Source: Sphingomonas sp.
GTDB taxonomy: Bacteria > Pseudomonadota > Alphaproteobacteria > Sphingomonadales > Sphingomonadaceae
Length of the DNA stretch: 64,000 bases
Direction: 5' to 3'
NCBI RefSeq assembly: GCF_017744835.1
Contig: NZ_JAGIAM010000007.1
Coordinates: 62,001 to 126,000, forward strand
The notes beneath the pieces were generated by a model. It ran no database searches. It had not been told where the DNA came from and was given only the letters and a program-made list of their open reading frames with translations. The position numbers and the translations under genes are program-made. Shown one piece after another: positions 32,744 through 40,535 of the stretch. Every line of letters starts with the position of its first letter. Position 1 is the stretch's first letter.

Positions 32744-33103
32744 TCAGGCGCCTTTGCGTGCTCGCACCACTTCGCATCCGATCCGCGCGTCGGGATAGAT
32801 GTCGGGCTTCATCGAGCGGACGCGCACTTCCGCGACGCGCGGGTCGCTGAGGGCCAGCGCGGCCACGGCGTCGCACAGCGTCTCCTGCAACTCGAAATGG
32901 CGGGACGCCGTCAGCTTCAGGATCTCGTCGCGCAGGAAGTCATAGTCGACCACTGCCTCGATGCCGTCGGAGGGAGGCGCATCGTAGCGGCAGGTCATCG
33001 CGACGCTCAGCACGACGCGCTGGGGCGCCGATCGCTCGCGCGGATGGATGCCGAGCCCCATCGTCACTTCGAGCCCGTCGAGATGGATGACATAGTCAGC
33101 CAC
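32744..33103 (-). CDS. folB: dihydroneopterin aldolase
   Basis: FolB converts 7,8-dihydroneopterin to 6-hydroxymethyl-dihydropterin in folate synthesis. The 119-residue size is normal. Conserved strands are IHLDGLEVTMGLGIHPRERS and VDYDFLRDEILKLT, and the catalytic Lys lies in EVRVRSMKPDIYPDA. It overlaps the upstream pteridine-reductase-like gene by 8 bp and completes a folE-SDR-folB operon, so three pterin genes are co-transcribed. An epimerase side activity to dihydromonapterin is known in the family. Confidence 0.92.
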   Translation of the reverse strand: MADYVIHLDGLEVTMGLGIHPRERSAPQRVVLSVAMTCRYDAPPSDGIEAVVDYDFLRDEILKLTASRHFELQETLCDAVAALALSDPRVAEVRVRSMKPDIYPDARIGCEVVRARKGA

Positions 33104-33860
33104 GCGGACGCTCCCGGCCCTCGAACATCACGTCGCCGTCGCGGGACAGGAAACGCTGGCCGCAGTCGACGAAGACATTCTGACCCGTGATGCTGCCGGT
33201 GGTCAGCAGCTGCTCGACCGTCGCCGCGACGTCGCCGAGCGCCACCGGGCGCTGAAGCAGATTTTCCCGCGCATGCTCCGCGAACTCCTCCGGCGTCTGG
33301 TCGAGACTGGGCAGGGTGAGCCCGGGCGATACCGCGTTGACGCGGATACGCGGCGCCAGCGCGCGCGCCAGCAACTCGGTGGCGGTGGCGAGCGCGGCCT
33401 TGCTCAGCGTGTAGGTGAAGAAGTCCGGATTGAGGTTGGCGAGCTTCTGGTCGAGCAGATTGACCACGGCGCCCTCGGCCAGGTCGTCCTGCGCCGCCAA
33501 CGCAGAGGCGAGCGCGACGGGGGCGCCGCAATTCACGCGCATGTGCCTGTCAAGCAAGTCGAAGTCGCCCAAAGGCAGCGCGTCCCAGGCGAAGAGCGAG
33601 GCGTTGTTGACCAGGCCCTCGACCGGCCCGCCCAGCCCCTCGCGCGCCGCCGCGATCAGGGCGGGGGTCGTGGCGGCATCGGCCAGCTCGCCGCTGACCA
33701 CGCAGGCGCGTCCGCCCTCGGCCGCGATCTGCGCGCGCAGTGCCTCAGCTTCGTCGGGGGCGTGATGATGATGGATGGCGACGGCGTGCCCGCGTAGCGC
33801 GAGCCGGCGCGCGATCGCCGCGCCGATGCGCTTCGCACCGCCCGTCACCAGGACGCGCAT
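33096..33860 (-). CDS. SDR oxidoreductase, pteridine reductase (FolM/PTR1)-like
   Basis: A 254-residue classical short-chain dehydrogenase. The cofactor motif is VTGGAKRIGAAIARRLALRG: the Arg in the TG-x3-R-x-G pattern is typical of pteridine reductases and FolM rather than ordinary SDRs, and indicates NADPH. LVNNASLFAWD is the NNAS motif, and the catalytic Tyr-x3-Lys is in FFTYTLSKAALATATELLAR. It lies between folE (3 bp upstream) and folB (8-bp overlap), so reduction of dihydrofolate or dihydromonapterin is the likely job. I leave the symbol blank since the substrate is untested. Confidence 0.85.
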   Translation of the reverse strand: MRVLVTGGAKRIGAAIARRLALRGHAVAIHHHHAPDEAEALRAQIAAEGGRACVVSGELADAATTPALIAAAREGLGGPVEGLVNNASLFAWDALPLGDFDLLDRHMRVNCGAPVALASALAAQDDLAEGAVVNLLDQKLANLNPDFFTYTLSKAALATATELLARALAPRIRVNAVSPGLTLPSLDQTPEEFAEHARENLLQRPVALGDVAATVEQLLTTGSITGQNVFVDCGQRFLSRDGDVMFEGRERPRG

Positions 33861-33863
33861 GGA

Positions 33864-34484
33864 TCAATAGCCCATCAGCTTGAGCACTTCCTGCCGGCTG
33901 CGCTCGTCGTCGCGGAAAACGCCCATCATCCGGCTGGTGACCATGTTCACGCCCGGCGTGCGCACGCCGCGCGCGGTCATGCAGGCGTGGCTCGCCTCGA
34001 TCACCACCGCGACGCCGACCGGCTTGAGCCCGTTCCAGATACAGTCTGCCACTTCGGCGGTGAGCCTTTCCTGCACCTGCAGGCGCCGCGCGAAGGCGTG
34101 GAGCACGCGCGCGAGCTTGGAGATGCCGACGACGTGATCCTTGGGCAGATAGGCGATCGAGGCCTTGCCGAGGATCGGCGCCATGTGATGCTCGCAGTGC
34201 GACTGGAAGGGAATGTCCTTCAGCAGCACGATCTCGTCATAGCCGCCGACTTCCTCGAACACGCGCGACAGATGGTGCGCGGGGTCCTCGCCATAGCCCT
34301 GGCAATATTCCTTCCACGCGCGCGCCACGCGCTCGGGGGTGTCGAGCAGCCCCTCGCGGGTGGGATCGTCGCCGGCCCAGCGGATGATCGTGCGTACGGC
34401 CTCGGCGACTTCGGGGGGGACGGGGAGCTTGGGCGCCGGCGCGACGAGATCGCCGTCTGCCGAACCATCGAAAATTTCCGCCAT
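33864..34484 (-). CDS. folE: GTP cyclohydrolase I, FolE1 type
   Basis: FolE opens GTP to 7,8-dihydroneopterin triphosphate, the entry to folate. 206 residues. The zinc site is visible: Cys and His in FQSHCEHHMAPILGKASIAY and a second Cys in ASHACMTARGVRTPGVNMVT. The conserved stretch RVLHAFARRLQVQERLTAEV is also present. The C-terminus (RQEVLKLMGY) is typical. It is the first gene of the folE-SDR-folB operon, divergent from the TonB receptor. The N-terminal 25 residues are variable in the family. Confidence 0.95.
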   Translation of the reverse strand: MAEIFDGSADGDLVAPAPKLPVPPEVAEAVRTIIRWAGDDPTREGLLDTPERVARAWKEYCQGYGEDPAHHLSRVFEEVGGYDEIVLLKDIPFQSHCEHHMAPILGKASIAYLPKDHVVGISKLARVLHAFARRLQVQERLTAEVADCIWNGLKPVGVAVVIEASHACMTARGVRTPGVNMVTSRMMGVFRDDERSRQEVLKLMGY

Positions 34485-34600
34485 CGCTCCTGCCTTCTCT
34501 CGATCCGTTTGACGCTACGGCAACCGCCGTTCCCGTCCGAAGCGCACATGGCCCCCTCGGAAATCCGCCGCAGACCGCGGAGTCCCGCGCCTGCAGCCCG

Positions 34601-34630
34601 TTGACGGCGCTCTCGAATTGCAGCGATAGT
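34601..34630 (+). promoter_or_regulatory. candidate housekeeping promoter of the TonB receptor gene
   Basis: TTGACG (34601-34606), 18-bp spacer, GATAGT (34625-34630). The -35 matches five of six and the -10 four of six of the sigma70 consensus. It leaves a 5' leader of about 60 bases with AGGAGAGGGGG before the ATG at 34700. Confidence 0.45.
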
Positions 34631-34699
34631 TGCAACCGAAATAAAAGCAACGTCGTGGCCGGAGGGAACCGGTGCGCGACGCAGGAGAGGGGGTTCCCG

Positions 34700-37381
34700 A
34701 TGAAGAAGTTCGACCTGCTGGCCGCGACTGCGCTCACGCTGTTCCTGGCCGCGCCCGCCTATGCGCAGGAAACGCCCGCCACCGGCGCCGCGCAGCAAGC
34801 CGCCACGGACGATTTCCAGGGTGCCAACGAGATCGTCGTCACCGCCACGCGCCGCAATGAGACGGTGCAGTCGGTGCCGATCGCGATCACCGCGATCGGA
34901 CCCGAGCTGCTGCGGAATGCCGGCGTCGACAACATCCGCGACCTCGAGCAGCTCGCGCCGTCGCTCCAGAGCTCGACCGGCCAGTCCTCGGCGACCGGCA
35001 CCACCATCTATATCCGCGGCATCACGACGGGCGGCGACAACCCCGGCTTCGAGCCGGCGGTGGGCGTGTTCATCGATGGCGTATTCCGCGCCCGTGCGGG
35101 CGTCGCCATCTCCGAGTTGCCCGAGCTCGAGCGCGTCGAAGTGTTGCGCGGGCCGCAGGGCACGCTGTTCGGCCGCAACACCTCGGCCGGCGCGCTCAGC
35201 ATCTACACTGCCCAGCCGCAGTTCGACCTCGGCGGCTATGTCGAGGGCACGTACGGCAACTACAACGCCTATGGCGTGAAGGGTGCGATCACCGGCCCGG
35301 TGGGCAAGTCGCTCGCGCTGCGCCTTGACGCCGGCTATCGCAAGCGCGACGGCTTCATCCAGGACGCGAACAGCGATCGCGCAATCAACGACATCAACCG
35401 CTGGAACGTCCGCGGCCAGGCGCTGCTCGACACCGGCGACATCACCTTCCGCCTGATCGGCGACTATTACGAGACCGACGAGCAGTGCTGCGGCACCGTC
35501 TCGGTCGTGCGCGGCCCGTTCGCGCAGATCATCAACGGCATCGCGACCGCGCAGGGCCGCACCGGCATCTACACCGGCGCGCCGAGCGACCGCGTCCAGG
35601 GCATGTCGCCCAATCGCGACTATGCCGAGCGCGTCCGCGATTGGGGCTTCTCGGGCGAGCTCAACTGGGATTTGGGCGGCGCCAAGCTCACCTCGATCAC
35701 CGCCTATCGCAACTGGCGCGCCACCCGGAACCAGGACATCGATTTCTCGGGCATCGATCGCGCCTACCGCGATGGCTACCGCACCCAGCTCCAGGACTTC
35801 ACCCAGGAGCTTCGCTTCCAGGGCTCGGCCTTCGGTGGCGTGCTCGACTGGCTCGTCGGCGGTTTCTACCTCAACGAGACCAACAAGCTGCGCGACACGG
35901 TGCGGCTGGGCAACGACGGCAATCTCTTCGTCGACTCGGTGTTCAATGCACTAGCCGGCCCGTCGTTCGGCGGCCGCGTGCAGTTCTACGGGTCGCTCGG
36001 GCCGACGGTGCCGACGCCCGGCGCCGTGCTGCTCAACCCCGCGGTGCCCAACTCGCTGCCGGCGCTGAACGCAGTCTATGGCGCGCAGCTGGCGCCGCTG
36101 GTGGGCTGCTTCCGCGCACAGGCGGGCACGGCTCCGTCGAGCCTTTGCGTGATCCCCGGCTTCCCGTCGACGCCGATCCCGGGCCTGGCGGCGCTCGCCG
36201 CATCGCCGCTGCCGGCCGCCACGCCAGGGCAGGGCAACAACAACGACGATTTCCGCGTGAAGACCGACGCGTTCGCGCTGTTCACGCACAACATCATCAA
36301 CGTCACCGACAAACTGTCGCTGACGCTCGGCGCCCGCTGGAACCATGAGCGCAAGGCCCTCGACGCCTCGATCAACAACAACACCGGCAGCTGCCGCTTC
36401 TTCGAGCAGGTGCGCGGCGGCAATGCGGCGGCGAACGCCTATGCCAACGTGCTCCGCCAGCTCGGCATCTTCAACAACCTGTACCTGCTGAGCTGCAACC
36501 CGGCGGTGAACACCGAGTTCAACGGCAACTATACCGACAGCTTCTCGGACGACGAGATCACCGGCACCGCCAAGCTGGCGTACAAATTCTCCGACCGGCT
36601 GCTCGCCTATGCGAGCTTCGACCACGGCTACAAGTCGGGCGGCTACAACCTCGACCAGGCGACCTTCGACTCGGTGCTGCTCGGCGGCAACGGGGCGCAG
36701 GGTTCGGACCTGCGCTTCGGCGCGGAGACCAACGATGCCTATGAGGTCGGCTTCAAGATGAGCCCGAGCCGCGCCTTCTCGCTCAACGTCGCGGCCTTCT
36801 ACATGAACTTCTACGGGCTCCAGTCGCTGGTGTTCGCGGGCAACAACTTCGTCGTCCAGAATGTCGACAAGAGCATTTCGAAGGGCATCGAAGTCGAATC
36901 GACGATCCGCCCGGCGCGCGATCTCACCTTCCAGCTCGGCTACAGCTACATCAGCGCCAAGTACGACGAGTCGAACGACTTCACCGGCACACCGCTCCAG
37001 GGCCAGGAAGGCCAGCAGTTCAACAATCAGCCCGAGCACACGGTGACCGGCGCCATGACCTGGGAGCCGCGTCTCTCGGACTCGCTCAAGGGGCTGCTGC
37101 ACATCGACTTCCGCTACAACAGCGAAGTCGACATCCCTTCGAGCAACCCCGATCCGGTCACCGGCCGGACGGCGATCCGCAACGAAGGCTATGGGCTGAT
37201 CAACGGCAGCATCGGCCTGCAGACCAACGACGGCAAGATCCGCGGCGAGGTGTTTGTCGAGAACCTGACCAACACCTTCTACTACATCACCGGCTTCGCC
37301 GTGCCGGAGCAGACGGGCAACTTCAACGGCTACCCCGGCTATCCGCGCTTCTACGGCGCGCGGGTCCGCTTCGGCTTCTGA
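34700..37381 (+). CDS. TonB-dependent receptor
   Basis: An 893-residue outer-membrane transporter. The signal peptide ends in LAAPAYAQ at about residue 23. The plug domain follows: EIVVTATRRNETVQSVPIAI, then YIRGITTGGDNPGFEPAVGV and VEVLRGPQGTLFGRNTSAGA. The rest is a 22-strand barrel with the usual aromatic final strand (YPRFYGARVRFGF). Cys residues in DEQCCGTVS, LVGCFRAQAGTAPSSLCVIP and GSCRFFEQ probably pair in extracellular loops. The ligand is unknown; sphingomonads use many such receptors for sugars, aromatics or siderophores, and neighbours give no clue. Start chosen at the signal peptide. Confidence 0.95.
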   Translation: MKKFDLLAATALTLFLAAPAYAQETPATGAAQQAATDDFQGANEIVVTATRRNETVQSVPIAITAIGPELLRNAGVDNIRDLEQLAPSLQSSTGQSSATGTTIYIRGITTGGDNPGFEPAVGVFIDGVFRARAGVAISELPELERVEVLRGPQGTLFGRNTSAGALSIYTAQPQFDLGGYVEGTYGNYNAYGVKGAITGPVGKSLALRLDAGYRKRDGFIQDANSDRAINDINRWNVRGQALLDTGDITFRLIGDYYETDEQCCGTVSVVRGPFAQIINGIATAQGRTGIYTGAPSDRVQGMSPNRDYAERVRDWGFSGELNWDLGGAKLTSITAYRNWRATRNQDIDFSGIDRAYRDGYRTQLQDFTQELRFQGSAFGGVLDWLVGGFYLNETNKLRDTVRLGNDGNLFVDSVFNALAGPSFGGRVQFYGSLGPTVPTPGAVLLNPAVPNSLPALNAVYGAQLAPLVGCFRAQAGTAPSSLCVIPGFPSTPIPGLAALAASPLPAATPGQGNNNDDFRVKTDAFALFTHNIINVTDKLSLTLGARWNHERKALDASINNNTGSCRFFEQVRGGNAAANAYANVLRQLGIFNNLYLLSCNPAVNTEFNGNYTDSFSDDEITGTAKLAYKFSDRLLAYASFDHGYKSGGYNLDQATFDSVLLGGNGAQGSDLRFGAETNDAYEVGFKMSPSRAFSLNVAAFYMNFYGLQSLVFAGNNFVVQNVDKSISKGIEVESTIRPARDLTFQLGYSYISAKYDESNDFTGTPLQGQEGQQFNNQPEHTVTGAMTWEPRLSDSLKGLLHIDFRYNSEVDIPSSNPDPVTGRTAIRNEGYGLINGSIGLQTNDGKIRGEVFVENLTNTFYYITGFAVPEQTGNFNGYPGYPRFYGARVRFGF

Positions 37382-37400
37382 GCCAGCGGCCGAGCCAAGG

Positions 37401-37434
37401 AAAAGGGCCGGAGCAGCGATGCTCCGGCCCTTTT
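37401..37434. terminator. bidirectional intrinsic terminator
   Basis: A perfect 15-bp stem (AAAAGGGCCGGAGCA with TGCTCCGGCCCTTTT) and a GCGA tetraloop lie between the TonB receptor gene (+) and yceI (-). T-runs on both strands make it effective in both directions. Confidence 0.9.
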
Positions 37435-37443
37435 CTTATGCCT

Positions 37444-38076
37444 TTACTGCTTCTCGAACGCAGCGCTGATATCCAGGGCGACTTCGTCCGAGACCATCGG
37501 CACGCCGAAGCCAAGGCCGAACTCGCTGCGCTTGATCGTGCCGTGGGCGTGGAAGCCGACGGTTTCCGTGTTGCTGCGCGGAGCGGGGCCTGCGCCGACG
37601 AATTCGGCGTCGAGCGTCACGTCGCGCGTCTGCCCGTTGAGCGTCAGCGCGCCGAGGATGCGGGCCTTCTCGCCGGTCACCGTCACTTGTCTCGAGACGA
37701 AGCGCGCGTCGGCGGGGTTGGCGCCGAAGAAGTCGGCCGGCTTGCCGGTCTCGGCGGGCTTGAGCAGGTGCTGAGTCAGGCCGGCGTTGGCCGTGGTCAC
37801 CTTGGAGACCGGGATCGTGATGTCCACCTTGGCCGCTCCCGGGTTCTTCGGATCGAGCGTCAGCGTGCCGGTCGATCCGCCGAAGATCCCGAAATAGTCG
37901 TTGAAGCCGAGGTGGCTCACGCGCCAGCCGATCAGCGTATGGTTGGGATCGGCGGCATAGGTGCCCCCGGTCAGGCGCGAGGCGTCGTGCGTGCCGGGCG
38001 CCTGCATGGCCTGTTGGGCGATCACCGGCGTGGCGACGGCAAAGAGGGTGGCGATGGCGATGGTGCGGATGCGCAT
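37444..38076 (-). CDS. YceI family protein
   Basis: A 210-residue periplasmic protein of the YceI family, a lipocalin-like barrel binding isoprenoid chains in characterised members. The signal peptide MRIRTIAIATLFAVATPVIA is followed by YAADPNHTLIGWRVSHLGFN, SKVTTANAGLTQHLLKPAET and the domain's end FGVPMVSDEVALDISAAFEK. The ATG at 38076 has GGGAG nine bases upstream; an earlier in-frame start is less likely. A good TTGACG-N17-GATTAT promoter lies 32 bp upstream. Quinone or polyprenol handling is possible; the ligand is unknown. Confidence 0.93.
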   Translation of the reverse strand: MRIRTIAIATLFAVATPVIAQQAMQAPGTHDASRLTGGTYAADPNHTLIGWRVSHLGFNDYFGIFGGSTGTLTLDPKNPGAAKVDITIPVSKVTTANAGLTQHLLKPAETGKPADFFGANPADARFVSRQVTVTGEKARILGALTLNGQTRDVTLDAEFVGAGPAPRSNTETVGFHAHGTIKRSEFGLGFGVPMVSDEVALDISAAFEKQ

Positions 38077-38107
38077 ACGAGGGGCTCCCTGTTCGTTGGG
38101 CAGCTGC

Positions 38108-38136
38108 ATAATCCTCCCGGCGCCGGCCCGCGTCAA
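38108..38136 (-). promoter_or_regulatory. housekeeping promoter of yceI
   Basis: On the minus strand TTGACG (38136-38131), a 17-bp spacer, then GATTAT (38113-38108). The predicted leader is about 25 bases. It lies just after the stop of the upstream TMEM175-like gene on the same strand. Confidence 0.6.
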
Positions 38137-38154
38137 ACCGGCGTTTGCGGCGAG

Positions 38155-38757
38155 TCAGCTTCCGAACAGCGCGTCGAGCGGGCTCTTGGGCAGGAACCAG
38201 AGCAAGGCGACGAGCGCCGCGCAGGCGAGCCCCGCCCAGGGCGAGATCAGAGTCAGCAGCATGCCGCTGCCATAGATCAGCGTGGCGACGATCCCCTTGC
38301 GCACCGAGCGCTGGTGATAGGCCTGCGCCGCCTCGTCCTGGCTGCCCGTGCGCCGGACCACGGACTGAAGCCAGACATAGGCGAAGGCCGGCAGGATCAT
38401 CACGCCCATGTAGAGCAAAGTCGAGTCGCGGCTGAATTCCTGCGAGCCGAGATAGGCCGTCGCGAAGGGCACCAGCGACAGCGCGAAGAGCAGCGCGATG
38501 TTCGACCAGACCAGCGCGTTGGTCACGCGCCGCGCATGGCTGAACATGCGGTGGTGGTTCACCCAATAGATGGCGACATAGGCATAGCTGAGCGCATAGG
38601 CGACGAACACCGGCCAGAGCGCCAGCAGATGCGCCACCCCGGGCTCCTCCGGCGCTTTCATCTCGAGCACCATGATCGTGATGATGATCGCGATCACGCC
38701 GTCCGAGAAGGCCTCGATCCGCGTGACTCCGCCATGGCCTTCGGTTTCGCCGGTCAT
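38155..38757 (-). CDS. TMEM175-family (DUF1211) potassium channel-like protein
   Basis: A 200-residue membrane protein with six hydrophobic helices. The diagnostic first-helix motif is RIEAFSDGVIAIIITIMVLE (R-x3-FSD), which lines the pore of TMEM175 channels; YWVNHHRMFSHARRVTNALV follows helix 3. Bacterial members have a single six-helix unit and assemble as tetramers. The ATG at 38757 has GAGAGGGG upstream; a TTG seven codons earlier is less likely. Potassium conductance is known for bacterial homologues, but physiological roles are poorly defined. It precedes yceI on the same strand. Confidence 0.9.
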   Translation of the reverse strand: MTGETEGHGGVTRIEAFSDGVIAIIITIMVLEMKAPEEPGVAHLLALWPVFVAYALSYAYVAIYWVNHHRMFSHARRVTNALVWSNIALLFALSLVPFATAYLGSQEFSRDSTLLYMGVMILPAFAYVWLQSVVRRTGSQDEAAQAYHQRSVRKGIVATLIYGSGMLLTLISPWAGLACAALVALLWFLPKSPLDALFGS

Positions 38758-38830
38758 GTCGCCCCTCTCGTCAGGCAATCTTGAGCGGATGGCGGCCGGG
38801 AAGTCAAAGGCTCGAATTCCCCGCCGATTT

Positions 38831-38854
38831 CCCCTCCCTGTGGGCAGAGAGGGG
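38831..38854. terminator. GC-rich hairpin between TMEM175-like gene and ilvC
   Basis: CCCCTCCCTG and the near-complement GCAGAGAGGGG form a stem with one mismatch, 23 bp downstream of the ilvC stop (minus strand). The sequence resembles the hairpin at 1161-1184, including the flanking AGATC(A/G)GCG. Likely transcript end or dispersed hairpin. Confidence 0.45.
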
Positions 38855-38877
38855 AGTAGATCGGCGAGTGCGGTTGA

Positions 38878-39897
38878 TCAGTTCTTGGTCTGGTCGACCA
38901 GCTTGTTGGCGCCGATCCAGGGCATCATCGCGCGCAGCTCGCTGCCGACCTGCTCGATCTGGTGGCGCTTGGCGGCGATGCGGCTGGCCTTGAGCTCGGG
39001 CTGGCCGGCGCGGTTGTCGAGCACGAAGTCCTTGACGAAGCGGCCCGACTGGATGTCGGCGAGCACGCGCTTCATTTCCTTCTTGGTTTCCTCGGTGATG
39101 ATGCGCGGGCCGGTCTTGATGTCACCGTACTCGGCGGTGTTCGAGATCGAATAGCGCATGTTGGCGATGCCGCCCTCGTACATCAGGTCGACAATCAGCT
39201 TGAGCTCATGGAGACACTCGAAATAGGCCATCTCGGGGGCATAGCCCGCCTCGACCAGCGTCTCGAAGCCCGCCTGGACCAGCGCGGTGGCGCCGCCGCA
39301 GAGCACGGCCTGCTCGCCGAACAGGTCGGTCTCGCATTCCTCGCGGAAGTTGGTCTCGATGATGCCCGAGCGGCCGCCGCCGACGCCCGAGGCATAGGCG
39401 AGCGCGACGTCGTGGGCGTTGCCGCTGGCGTCCTGGTGGATCGCGATCAGGCAGGGGACGCCGCCGCCACGGACATATTCGCTGCGCACGGTGTGGCCGG
39501 GGCCCTTGGGCGCGATCATGATCACGTCGATGTCCGCCGGCGGCTCGATCAGGCCGAAATGGACGTTGAGGCCATGCGCGAACGCGAGCGCGGCGCCGGG
39601 CTTCATGTTGCCCTTGATGTCCGCCTCATAGATCGCGGCCTGGTGCTCGTCGGGCGCGAGGATCATCAGGATGTCGGCCCAGGCGGCCGCTTCCTTGTTC
39701 GGAAGCACCTTGAAGCCGGCGCCTTCGGCCTTGGCCGCGGAGGCCGAGCCGGGGCGCAGCGCGATCGCGACTTCCTTCACGCCGCTGTCGCGCAGGTTCT
39801 GCGCATGGGCATGGCCCTGCGAGCCATAGCCGAGGATGGCGATCTTCTTGCCGGTGATCAGGTTCAGATCGGCGTCGCGATCGTAATAGACACGCAT
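38878..39897 (-). CDS. ilvC: ketol-acid reductoisomerase (NADP+), class I
   Basis: IlvC isomerises and reduces acetohydroxy acids in valine and isoleucine synthesis. 339 residues, the short class I form. The Rossmann motif is IAILGYGSQGHAHAQNLRDS. Metal and catalytic residues lie in ETNFREECETDLFGEQAVLC, the Mg-binding Asp and Glu region, and the knotted C-domain begins GGATALVQAGFETLVEAGYA. It follows ilvN after 118 bp that contain a REP-like pair, in an ilvB-ilvN-ilvC order, so it may be co-transcribed or separately expressed. Confidence 0.97.
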   Translation of the reverse strand: MRVYYDRDADLNLITGKKIAILGYGSQGHAHAQNLRDSGVKEVAIALRPGSASAAKAEGAGFKVLPNKEAAAWADILMILAPDEHQAAIYEADIKGNMKPGAALAFAHGLNVHFGLIEPPADIDVIMIAPKGPGHTVRSEYVRGGGVPCLIAIHQDASGNAHDVALAYASGVGGGRSGIIETNFREECETDLFGEQAVLCGGATALVQAGFETLVEAGYAPEMAYFECLHELKLIVDLMYEGGIANMRYSISNTAEYGDIKTGPRIITEETKKEMKRVLADIQSGRFVKDFVLDNRAGQPELKASRIAAKRHQIEQVGSELRAMMPWIGANKLVDQTKN

Positions 39898-39920
39898 TCT
39901 CTTCTCTTCCCTTTGTGATC

Positions 39921-40000
39921 GTCATCCCCGCGAAGGCGGGGATCCAGGGCAACAGGCCGGAACGCTCGTGACTCTGGGCCCCCGCCTGCGCGGGGGTGAC
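39921..40000. repeat. inverted pair of REP-like hairpin elements inside the ilv operon
   Basis: Arms 39921-39947 and 39974-40000 are reverse complements with four mismatches in 27. Each arm carries its own hairpin (CCCCGCGAAGGCGGGG on the left). They begin GTCATCCCCGCGAAGGCG and resemble the arms at 13822-13932. The position between ilvN and ilvC could affect mRNA stability or termination. Confidence 0.75.
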
Positions 40001-40015
40001 GGAATGAAACGGAAC

Positions 40016-40531
40016 TCAGGCCGCCTCGGCCCCTCTCGAAATCGCGACGATGCCGGTGCGCGCCACCTCGACGAGGCCGAGGTCGCGCATCAGCTCGACG
40101 AACTTGTTGATCTTCTCGCGGCCGCCGGTGACTTCGAACACGAAGCTGCCGATCGTCGCATCGACCACGCGGGCGCGATAGACTTCGGCGAGGCGCAGCG
40201 CCTCGATCCGGTGCTCGCCGGTGCCCCTGACCTTGACCAGCGCCAGCTCGCGCTCGACGTGCGCGCCGGCCTCGGTGAGGTCGGTCACCTTGTGCACCGG
40301 CACCAGCCGCTCGAGCTGGGCGATGATCTGCTCCATCACCGGGGCCGAAGCCGACGTGACGATGGTGATGCGGCTGATGAGATTGTCCGCGGTGATCTCG
40401 CTCACCGTCAGGCTCTCGATATTGTAGCCGCGCGCAGTGAACAGGCCGGCGATCCGGGCGAGAATGCCCGGCTCGTTGTCGACGATCACGGCGAGCGTGT
40501 GCCGCTCGGTGGTTTCTTCCTTGATGTGCAT
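40016..40531 (-). CDS. ilvN: acetolactate synthase small (regulatory) subunit
   Basis: The regulatory subunit that gives acetolactate synthase its valine feedback. 171 residues with an N-terminal ACT domain (TLAVIVDNEPGILARIAGLF, then ARGYNIESLTVSEITADNLI) and the family's C-terminal domain (DLTEAGAHVERELALVKV to FVEVTGG region FVFEVTGGREKINKF). The ATG is 4 bp after the large-subunit stop, so the two subunits are made from one mRNA. Also called ilvH in some schemes. Confidence 0.96.
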   Translation of the reverse strand: MHIKEETTERHTLAVIVDNEPGILARIAGLFTARGYNIESLTVSEITADNLISRITIVTSASAPVMEQIIAQLERLVPVHKVTDLTEAGAHVERELALVKVRGTGEHRIEALRLAEVYRARVVDATIGSFVFEVTGGREKINKFVELMRDLGLVEVARTGIVAISRGAEAA

Positions 40532-40535
40532 GGGT

